DNA of 7,343 nucleotides from Pseudobutyrivibrio sp. (GTDB lineage: Bacteria > Bacillota > Clostridia > Lachnospirales > Lachnospiraceae), in assembly GCA_017557715.1 (NCBI GenBank), contig JAFYYE010000340.1:1-7343 (forward strand). Direction: 5' to 3'. A program made the translations under genes and the position numbers. Below are positions 1-5,641 of the stretch, piece after piece (position 1 is the stretch's first letter; each line of letters opens with the position of its first letter). Under the pieces are notes generated by a model, which saw nothing but the letters and a program-made list of their open reading frames with translations, was not told the DNA's origin and did no database searches.

Positions 1-300
1 CATCACTTCTGTCGTAAGCTCAAAACCCACTAGCGTACTCATAACAGAAAACATTTTGATATCACCAGCTCCTAACCCCTTAATTTGATACAGCAGGTAC
101 AAAATAAGGACCGGCCCCAACGCCTTTATTATGAAAAGATATATCCCAATCAACTGGAAACTCTGTATATTCAGGCAAAGACCTGCAGCATATCCCAGTA
201 TGATTAGCTCGTTTGGAATCTTGTAATCCCTGGCATCAAACATATTGGCCACGGTTAACAGAGTCCACGTCAAAAACACACTCGTCTTTTTCACCTCCAT
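1..300 (-). CDS. Type IV prepilin peptidase, A24 family (TadV/CpaA-like), N-terminal 100 codons; runs off left edge
   Basis: Membrane aspartic protease that cleaves (and in some members N-methylates) type IV or Tad/Flp prepilins at the cytoplasmic membrane. The visible 100 codons hold both family signatures: an Asp-x-Arg block followed by IPN (FDARDYKIPN, residues 21-30, catalytic D22) and the GAGD motif (residues 77-80, catalytic D80). Hydrophobic stretches around residues 8-20, 32-43 and 50-70 fit the small A24 core lacking the N-terminal zinc/methylase domain, as in TadV/CpaA. The C-terminus lies outside the window. The start is uncertain. The ATG at 300 has only weak upstream complementarity to 16S rRNA, whereas a GGAGGTG lies inside the frame just after it and could serve the in-frame GTG at 277-279, although at a long spacing. 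The gene follows the fliS terminator and is probably a separate transcription unit. Family assignment is firm; the pilus type served is inferred. Confidence 0.85.
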   Translation of the reverse strand, partial: MEVKKTSVFLTWTLLTVANMFDARDYKIPNELIILGYAAGLCLNIQSFQLIGIYLFIIKALGPVLILYLLYQIKGLGAGDIKMFSVMSTLVGFELTTEVM

Positions 301-311
301 TCCGAAGGGGA

Positions 312-317
312 ATTATA
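312..317 (-). promoter_or_regulatory. Consensus -10 box (TATAAT) just upstream of the prepilin peptidase start
   Basis: On the minus strand this is a perfect TATAAT. No good -35 is seen at 17 bp (TACTTT). If used, transcription would begin within a few bases of the ATG at 300. That would make the ATG nearly leaderless and would favour the internal GGAGGTG / GTG start. Sequence match only. Confidence 0.35.
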
Positions 318-398
318 TGCCTAATCCAATCAAAAAAGTATGGCATTACGCGCCTAGTTAAAAAAGGTAAAAATGCCTAATTACATTTTCGTTAAATG

Positions 399-427
399 CG
401 TATACTCTATCGTGGATTACTACTCAA
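399..427 (-). promoter_or_regulatory. Candidate sigma-A promoter for the prepilin peptidase
   Basis: Reading the minus strand, TTGAGT (422-427) and TATACG (399-404) are separated by exactly 17 bp. Each box matches 4 of 6 consensus bases. It lies downstream of the fliS terminator and about 100 nt upstream of the peptidase start, so it could drive that gene. It competes with the TATAAT at 312-317; neither is proven. Confidence 0.35.
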
Positions 428-470
428 CTTGTTGTATAAACCTCACAGTACTTTATATAACTAAACATTA

Positions 471-503
471 AAAAAGAGACTTCCGTGTAGGAAATCTCTT
501 TTT
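471..503 (-). terminator. Rho-independent terminator after fliS
   Basis: An inverted repeat with outer arms AAAAAGAGA (471-479) and TCTCTTTTT (495-503) forms a 9-bp stem. After one C-A mismatch, TTCC/GGAA adds 4 bp around a 5-nt loop (485-489). On the minus strand the stem runs straight into T-rich sequence, 20 nt after the fliS stop, so it should end the flagellin-fliS transcript. The A/T arms make it potentially bidirectional, but no plus-strand gene is seen to need it. Confidence 0.85.
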
Positions 504-522
504 CTATAATATTTAATTGAAT

Positions 523-999
523 TTATGCCCAAAAGCCTCTGCTGGCGCCGTTACCCATTAAGCTTTCATTTAAAGCCTCCCTTCCATAGGTAACACCAGC
601 TCTTACATACTGTGTATTCCGCATTATTGGTGCGGAGGAATCCTTCTTAGCCAGTTGGTCAAACGCATTACCCAATTCATCCATTACTCTTTTGGCCTCT
701 AATAAGCCCTCTGGATTTGCCTTATATATGGATTTCGATACATTTCGCTTTACGTAATCGTATAGCGCGTACAGATTTGAACTTACCTTATATTCAAAAT
801 TTAAATCTTTCTGGAGATGGTCGACTACCTCTGCACACCTTCTCAAGGCTGCTACAGCGTCATCCGCGTTCCCAGCTGCAAAATTATCTAGCGCATCCTT
901 TTCATATTCTTCGTATATATCATAAAGAATGGAAATCAAGCCACATCCATTGCTAGACGCTATTTTTAAGGTAAAAGCTGAAATCTTATCTCTGTTCAT
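523..999 (-). CDS. fliS: FliS-type flagellin export chaperone with C-terminal tail
   Basis: FliS binds the C-terminal end of unassembled flagellin in the cytoplasm, prevents premature polymerisation and delivers it to the flagellar export gate. Residues about 5-118 show the FliS helical pattern: ILYD near residues 24-27, acidic and alanine-rich helices around 30-65, and the typical LYALYDYVKR motif at 77-86. The protein is 158 aa, whereas the family is usually about 125-135. The excess is a roughly 40-residue tail (119-158) containing TYGREALNES. The ATG at 999 has AGGAG (1009-1013) 9 nt upstream. The gene follows the flagellin gene by 71 nt in the same direction and is followed by a terminator, so the two are probably co-transcribed; that position supports the chaperone role. 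The function of the tail is unknown. Confidence 0.88.
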   Translation of the reverse strand: MNRDKISAFTLKIASSNGCGLISILYDIYEEYEKDALDNFAAGNADDAVAALRRCAEVVDHLQKDLNFEYKVSSNLYALYDYVKRNVSKSIYKANPEGLLEAKRVMDELGNAFDQLAKKDSSAPIMRNTQYVRAGVTYGREALNESLMGNGASRGFWA

Positions 1000-1027
1000 T
1001 TACTATTTCTCCTATTATGTGCATATC

Positions 1028-1070
1028 CAAGGTTTAGAAAATGAATCTTTGGCTAAGGATGATAACCTTG
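1028..1070 (-). repeat. Inverted repeat directly after the flagellin stop, between flagellin and fliS
   Basis: On the minus strand CAAGGTT begins immediately after the flagellin TAA (right arm 1064-1070) and pairs with AACCTTG (1028-1034). The 7-bp stem encloses 29 nt, within which CTT/AAG can pair again. No U-run follows, so it is unlikely to be a strong terminator. It could protect the 3' end of flagellin mRNA or lower fliS expression relative to flagellin. Structure is seen; role is inferred. Confidence 0.45.
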
Positions 1071-2540
1071 TTATTGTAGCAACTGAAGCGCTAACTGTGG
1101 TAATTCGTTAGCCTGTGCCAGTGCTGATACACCTGCCTGTTCCAATACATTTAACTTTGTATATTCAACCATTGTTGTCGCCATATCGGCATCCTCGATT
1201 CGAGAAATGGCAGATGTCATGTTTTCTTCTGTTGCATCCAAAGATTTTGTTGTATGCTCTAATCTGTTTTCGTAAGCACCTAGCTGTGAACGTACTGCTG
1301 TCACATAGCTAAGCGCGTCTTCCAGGGCATCCATCGCATCTTCTGGTCCCTGCACTCTCATTACATTTACATCGTCAATATACATAAACTCTGTGGTAAC
1401 TGCTGCAATTCTGACCTTCATCTGCTGTCCTTCATTAGCACCTACCTGAAGAGCCATTGTTCCAATATCAGTTACATTGAATGAGATATTTCCTGTATAT
1501 CCTTCTTCAGCCAAAAAGCTTAACGAAAAGCCCTTTGTATCACTTACTGTCATATGGTTTCCATCCATTGATATAGTAGACTGTGAACCAAATAATGAAG
1601 TGATTGTTCCCGTAGGATTTGATGCACTTTTTACATCTGCATCCCCCTGTCTATGAAGGGTCACCTTAGCATCCTCACCCACTGTCTTAATTACTGGTAA
1701 CGGATTTCCATCAATATCTGTCTCAGTAAAAGCTGCTGCATCTGTAAATCCTAAAACTGCTGCAAATTCTGCTGAATCAAATTCCACCTTTAAATCTGCC
1801 TTTGCTCCATATTTCATTGAGCTGATTGTGATTGGCTGTGCATTTCCAGTAGCATCATATGGGTCGGAAATAATCGCCCCACCGGTCTCACATGCTTTTC
1901 GAAGCTGCTCATATATGGAATCTCTTGTTCCACCTGTAATTTCGACGCCATGGCCGTTGATAAAAATAATTCCAGTACCCTGAACATTATCAGGCATTGC
2001 TGCCGCTGCTGTTACTGTTCCCTGAGTTGCTGCTGCAGTAATCTCAAGCTGATAAATACCTGCTGGAACAGTGTTTGATGTTTGGAGTCTAGTAGCGTGC
2101 TCCGCATAGGTTCGTGCATCTAAAGATCCATTTAAAAGATTGATACGATTAAATTCTGTGGTAGAAGCTATTCTATCGATTTCCTCCAAAAGAGAATCTA
2201 TCTCGCGTTGTATCGCTTCTCTTTCTTCTGCTGAGTTTGTTCCATTTGCAGCCTGAACTGAAAGCTCTCTCATTCTCTGAATCATCTCTGTTACTTCGTT
2301 CAGAGCACCTTCAGCTGTCTGTAAAACAGAAATACCGTCAGATCCGTTTGTAGATGCCTGGCCAAGTCCATCAATCTGAGCTTGCATTTTACCTGCAATG
2401 GCAATACCTGAAGGACTGTCTGATGCATGGTTAATATTGAAGCCCGAGCTTAACTTTTCCATCACATCTGAAAGGGAACTTTCGGTACCAAGAAGTTTGT
2501 TGTTTGTAATCACCGCTGACATGTTATTGTTAATTCTCAT
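1071..2540 (-). CDS. Flagellin (flagellar filament subunit)
   Basis: Filament subunit exported by the flagellar type III system and polymerised outside the cell. Residues 1-140 form the conserved N-terminal D0/D1 region, with QRMRELSVQAANGTN at 88-102. Residues 360-489 form the C-terminal D1/D0 region, with LQVGANEGQ near 364-372, SQLGAYENRLEHT at 418-430 and a typical end at 450-489. The central 150-355 is the variable, surface-exposed part. Its INGHGVEITGG segment (194-204) followed by a helix resembles a flagellin hook-IN motif. Length (489 aa) exceeds minimal flagellins (about 275) because of this centre. The D0/D1 junction reads SDSPSG (40-45) rather than the usual ADDAAG. The ATG at 2540 has AGGAGG (2546-2551) 5 nt upstream and a sigma-28-type promoter further up; fliS follows. 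Likely named fliC, hag or flaA-like; paralogues elsewhere cannot be excluded, so no symbol is given. Confidence 0.96.
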   Translation of the reverse strand: MRINNNMSAVITNNKLLGTESSLSDVMEKLSSGFNINHASDSPSGIAIAGKMQAQIDGLGQASTNGSDGISVLQTAEGALNEVTEMIQRMRELSVQAANGTNSAEEREAIQREIDSLLEEIDRIASTTEFNRINLLNGSLDARTYAEHATRLQTSNTVPAGIYQLEITAAATQGTVTAAAAMPDNVQGTGIIFINGHGVEITGGTRDSIYEQLRKACETGGAIISDPYDATGNAQPITISSMKYGAKADLKVEFDSAEFAAVLGFTDAAAFTETDIDGNPLPVIKTVGEDAKVTLHRQGDADVKSASNPTGTITSLFGSQSTISMDGNHMTVSDTKGFSLSFLAEEGYTGNISFNVTDIGTMALQVGANEGQQMKVRIAAVTTEFMYIDDVNVMRVQGPEDAMDALEDALSYVTAVRSQLGAYENRLEHTTKSLDATEENMTSAISRIEDADMATTMVEYTKLNVLEQAGVSALAQANELPQLALQLLQ

Positions 2541-2605
2541 AGTCGCCTCCTAAAGCCGTAAATAAGTCTAGCATCCGTGCGGTGTATTTTATTTATAAAG
2601 AGCAT
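2537..2605 (-). CDS. Possible 22-codon leader ORF overlapping the flagellin start
   Basis: An ATG at 2603-2605 is preceded by AAGGA (2612-2616) at a 6-nt spacing. It opens a frame of 22 codons whose TGA overlaps the flagellin start codon as ATGA, the geometry of translational coupling. The encoded peptide is short and basic, with three consecutive Arg codons (AGG AGG CGA) that are also the flagellin ribosome binding site. Its own start codon is embedded in the near-consensus CsrA site. A 22-codon open stretch can occur by chance and no homologue is known to me. It is reported as a candidate, not an established gene. Confidence 0.3.
   Translation of the reverse strand: MLFINKIHRTDARLIYGFRRRL
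2559..2595 (-). promoter_or_regulatory. Flagellin mRNA leader hairpin displaying a GGA (candidate CsrA site 2)
   Basis: On the minus strand TAAATAA (2589-2595) and TTATTTA (2559-2565) are perfect complements. They enclose a small GCA-CGGA-TGC hairpin (2571-2580) that puts a GGA in its loop, the presentation preferred by CsrA. Match to the CsrA consensus is partial outside the ACGGATG core. Inference from sequence only. Confidence 0.4.
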
Positions 2606-2613
2606 CCCTGTTC
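2602..2613 (-). promoter_or_regulatory. Near-consensus CsrA-binding site in the flagellin leader (site 1)
   Basis: The minus-strand sequence GAACAGGGATGC matches the published high-affinity CsrA consensus RUACARGGAUGU at 10 of 12 positions, including the ACARGGAUG core. It lies about 60 nt upstream of the flagellin ATG and about 31 nt from a second GGA. In Bacillus subtilis CsrA represses hag through two leader sites antagonised by FliW. The same arrangement here is inferred; csrA and fliW are not in the window. Confidence 0.5.
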
Positions 2614-2625
2614 CTTACAATTCTA

Positions 2626-2652
2626 ATATCGGTCCAATCCATTAAAAATTAA
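2626..2652 (-). promoter_or_regulatory. Sigma-28/SigD-type flagellar promoter for flagellin
   Basis: The minus-strand -10 ACCGATAT (2626-2633) matches GCCGATAT at 7 of 8 positions. TTAA (2649-2652) stands 15 bp upstream in the place of the TAAA -35 box. It lies between the stop of the upstream gene and flagellin. Expected transcription start is near 2620, giving a leader of about 80 nt. Confidence 0.75.
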
Positions 2653-2663
2653 TCGAACACTTA

Positions 2664-5588
2664 TCAGAACATTTCTCTTATAACATTTAGATAGCCTCTG
2701 GCTATGCCATATAGAGCCTCTGTCTGAATTTCATTATCTCTATCATCTACTGTTTTGAGATTACCCAACTGCCAGTTGTAGATGTCATTTATACTGATTC
2801 CAGCATCTCTCGTAAATGAGAAGGTAAATCTAAAACCAGTCTTTTCCTGCATGTAATCAGCAATTTTGTCTGCCTGACTTTCTAGCTTATCGCGGGTTTC
2901 CGCAGTTTCACATTCTACATTTGCCTTCACTTCTCCAGCCTCATATCTAAAGGTTGTAGAAATAGTGCTGATCTGCTGGAAATATATTGCCATCTTTACA
3001 AGACCTGTTTCCTGCTCACCTCTGACAATACGAAGATTCATATCTCCCACTTCCCCATCAACTGCAATCGGAATTCGATATGTCTCTCCTGTGTTTGCCA
3101 TATGCTGAATAGCCTTTGTCTGCTGAATAATCAGCTTCATGTTATCTAAATCAATAGTTCTAACATCTTCCATTTCAACCATTGATTTCATTACGTTTTC
3201 TGCCAAATCTCCCAGCAGCTCTTCTGCCTCTCTCATAGCATCAGGGTCGTGGCAAGCTTCATCAAATCTCTGGAATGCAAGATTAATCATATCTTCAATA
3301 TCTTTATCTTCATCCACATCATTTAACTTAGCTGCTCTTCCATATAAATCCTTAGCAAGACTTGAGCCACTCTGCATCAATGCCTGCACTGCGCTAATCA
3401 TATTTGCTGTTGTAGGTATATTAAACTGCTGCAATACTGCTTCCACATTATCCGCTGCTGCAAGCGCCGCCTTTAACTGCTCCGTCATGTACTGGTTGTA
3501 TTGCTTCTCAGCCTGATTCTCAGAAGCCACTTCTGTTTCCATAGCCTGTGCAAATTCGTCTGGATTCATATCCATAATATTATCCTGTCCAAGCACATGC
3601 ATCTTGGCAGGTGCCATAGCTTCCTTCGCATCACGACATCTATTAGTAAGGAATACCTTTTCAACCTGCTCAGTGATAGACAAATCTCTAACAACCATTT
3701 CATCTAATGCACCAAACTTATCGTTGATTTCATAATCCTTGCCCGTATGCTTTGATGATCGCACCGCAGTCATAAGATTTCTAAGAGTTACCTCTGTGCC
3801 CTGACTTATCAACGCACCTATAGCTGCTCCATCTGACTTTTCCACTTGATGAAGAAGTCTGTACACACCGATGTACGCCTCACGCTCTTCCTCATTAATA
3901 TCTGAATTATGCTCTGCCTTCCACAGGAATTTTGCAAAGCTTTCTTCATCTGATGTACTTCCCATCTGAGCCTTAATTTCCTCAGCCTTAGCCCTCAGGT
4001 CATTCATGGTCATATCAAGAGGATTATCACCACGCTTAATCATCTCGGCAACAACAGCTGGTGTCATACTCTTAAAGGTTCTAGACACTATCTCAGTCTG
4101 AGCCTTCATAGATGTAACTGATTCAGCTGTTATTTCCATTTGATTGTATGCTAACGCCCTAACTGCCCTTTGGCTTGATTCTGTAGACTCGATATCAAGG
4201 TCTGCTAAAATATCATCCACATTTTGGAATGCCTTATTAATGCTGTCGCCTAAGTCTCTTCTTACCTCTGTGCCAACAGCTTCATAGGTCATTTCCATGC
4301 GGGAATATTCAGCGGTAACTGATACACTGACTTCATGAACATAAGAGAATGTTTCCATTCCAATATTTGAAAATCTTCCAAAGGCCGCCAATGGTGCAGA
4401 CTGAATTTCTGCCATCTCATTCATGACTTCCTTGAAAAGATTTACATTGGAATTTGTCTTCTCCTTATTGTCCGCTTTCATCAGCATCTGAAGAAGATTT
4501 GTCTCCTGAAGCTTAAGCTTATCTAACAAATCTGAAAGATCATTTGTATTTACAGACACGCCATTTTTCATCATGGTGAATGTTGCTTCAACTGTCATGG
4601 TCAACTGTATTTCTGTAAGCTGACGCTTCGCTGTTACGGATGCCAAATCATTAACATCCATTCCCATTATTTCTTCAAAGGTCTTTTTAGCCTGATCCAT
4701 AAGAGAATATCCTTCTATGAGATAAGCCTCCTTTGGATCTTTACCTTCAGCTACAATATCAGAAATAGCATTCACTATATTTTCATCAGATGGTTTTTCA
4801 TACTGATCTAATTGCACCATGTATTCAAGATGTTCCTTTGTTACAGGAACATCTTGTTTCAACATGGTTGCCACCATGTTTTTTAATTCAACTGGCGGCA
4901 CAGGGATTCGCGCAAACTGTTCTTGTTCACTTTCAATTTGCTCTATAAGTGAATCTACCTTTCCCTCAACTAACTCAATGAGACTAATGATATCTTCATC
5001 ACTTGTCTCCTCTGGAGCCTTAGCTGGCGCTGAATACTGCGCATTATATATATTTGTAATCGTTGGCTCCAAATCGTTCTTTACAAGATATGCCTGAGCT
5101 TCCACAGGAAGAGTATCAGAAAGTCCTTTTGTCATAGCAACTGCCTGTGCAATAGAACCTGACATTTCCTCTATCTCAGCATCAGAAAGACCTCCCATTT
5201 TTGAGATGTCTGCTCCAGCCTTTGCTAAATTCATCTTTATTTCATCTACAACTGTAATAAGGGTCTCTGGCTCCATATCCATAGGGTCATGGCCCTCTTC
5301 ACGTGTTTTAGCTGTAGCCTCTTCATCCCAGGCTCTCTCTACGTTCTTTACCTTATCGATTGTAGACATACCAAGAGCTGATGCCTCATTCACTTCTTTC
5401 GTAAAATCTTCATCAGTCATAACACCCTTATTGTTATAAAATGCATTATCCACCGACAATGCTCTAAGTTCTTTGTTACTATTTGCTTTGTTATCGTCCT
5501 TGATACCGCTGGTTCCAACACCAAAGCCTGTTGTGTCGGCCCCTTCTGTTTTGATGTAATCCGTTACCTTGAGTCCTTCTATCTGCAT
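2664..5588 (-). CDS. Large helical repeat protein, DUF6240-like, with FliK-like C-terminal domain (putative flagellar hook-length/export control)
   Basis: A 974-aa acidic, methionine-rich, mostly helical protein without signal peptide or membrane segments. Function is not established; from memory it resembles the uncharacterised DUF6240 proteins of Lachnospiraceae. Residues 1-100 look polar and flexible. Residues about 165-830 repeat a pattern in which a helix ends at a turn such as VKNDLEPTITNI, LKQDVPVTKEHL, MKNGVSVNTNDL or QQFNIPTTANMI (near 169, 243, 340, 719). A second motif, Arg-x-Leu-x3-Gln-x2-(M/I)Thr-x-Glu, occurs at 322-334 and 477-489. Residues 837-927 start with YRIPIAVDGEVGDMNLRIVRG and continue with a beta-rich stretch plus a helix containing RDKLESQADKIADYM. 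This order resembles the FliK/Flg_hook C-terminal domain. The ATG at 5588 has GGAGG (5595-5599) 6 nt upstream; the gene ends with tandem stops TGA-TAA. It sits directly upstream of flagellin with no clear terminator between, which supports a flagellar role. The FliK relation is inference. Confidence 0.7.
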   Translation of the reverse strand: MQIEGLKVTDYIKTEGADTTGFGVGTSGIKDDNKANSNKELRALSVDNAFYNNKGVMTDEDFTKEVNEASALGMSTIDKVKNVERAWDEEATAKTREEGHDPMDMEPETLITVVDEIKMNLAKAGADISKMGGLSDAEIEEMSGSIAQAVAMTKGLSDTLPVEAQAYLVKNDLEPTITNIYNAQYSAPAKAPEETSDEDIISLIELVEGKVDSLIEQIESEQEQFARIPVPPVELKNMVATMLKQDVPVTKEHLEYMVQLDQYEKPSDENIVNAISDIVAEGKDPKEAYLIEGYSLMDQAKKTFEEIMGMDVNDLASVTAKRQLTEIQLTMTVEATFTMMKNGVSVNTNDLSDLLDKLKLQETNLLQMLMKADNKEKTNSNVNLFKEVMNEMAEIQSAPLAAFGRFSNIGMETFSYVHEVSVSVTAEYSRMEMTYEAVGTEVRRDLGDSINKAFQNVDDILADLDIESTESSQRAVRALAYNQMEITAESVTSMKAQTEIVSRTFKSMTPAVVAEMIKRGDNPLDMTMNDLRAKAEEIKAQMGSTSDEESFAKFLWKAEHNSDINEEEREAYIGVYRLLHQVEKSDGAAIGALISQGTEVTLRNLMTAVRSSKHTGKDYEINDKFGALDEMVVRDLSITEQVEKVFLTNRCRDAKEAMAPAKMHVLGQDNIMDMNPDEFAQAMETEVASENQAEKQYNQYMTEQLKAALAAADNVEAVLQQFNIPTTANMISAVQALMQSGSSLAKDLYGRAAKLNDVDEDKDIEDMINLAFQRFDEACHDPDAMREAEELLGDLAENVMKSMVEMEDVRTIDLDNMKLIIQQTKAIQHMANTGETYRIPIAVDGEVGDMNLRIVRGEQETGLVKMAIYFQQISTISTTFRYEAGEVKANVECETAETRDKLESQADKIADYMQEKTGFRFTFSFTRDAGISINDIYNWQLGNLKTVDDRDNEIQTEALYGIARGYLNVIREMF

Positions 5589-5619
5589 ACAGTTCCTCCA
5601 CGGTATTTTTACGTTTCGT

Positions 5620-5632
5620 ATTATATGTCGGA
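5620..5632 (-). promoter_or_regulatory. Candidate overlapping SigD / SigA -10 region for the DUF6240-like gene
   Basis: On the minus strand TCCGACAT (5625-5632) matches the SigD -10 GCCGATAT at 6 of 8. It overlaps a perfect TATAAT (5620-5625). Neither has a convincing -35, because the upstream DNA is the T-run of the recR terminator. Either would give a leader of about 25-30 nt. Confidence 0.4.
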
Positions 5633-5641
5633 TAGCATTGC

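Noticed and set aside
301..522. Small gene or RNA gene in the region between fliS and the prepilin peptidase
   Set aside because: No open frame with a ribosome binding site and no tRNA-like or known RNA fold was seen; it holds only the terminator, promoter candidates and the short repeated motif.
1028..1070. Inverted repeat as a rho-independent terminator after flagellin
   Set aside because: No T-run follows the stem on the minus strand and the loop is long; fliS is close behind and needs transcription. It is kept only as a structured intergenic element.
717..1312. Three plus-strand open frames (717-956, 929-1111, 1115-1312)
   Set aside because: They are antisense to fliS and the flagellin 3' end, whose protein sequences are conserved; none has a motif or convincing start.
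2634..2663. Terminator between the DUF6240-like gene and flagellin
   Set aside because: There is T-rich sequence but I could find no stem with a fitting loop, so read-through into flagellin cannot be excluded.
3139..3516. 125-codon open frame on the plus strand
   Set aside because: It lies entirely inside the 974-aa minus-strand gene, has a Ser/Leu-rich composition typical of an antisense reading, and no clear ribosome binding site or family resemblance.
4819..5439. Plus-strand open frames at 4819-5097 and 5206-5439
   Set aside because: They are antisense to the DUF6240-like gene, Ser/Ile/Phe-rich and without any family signal.
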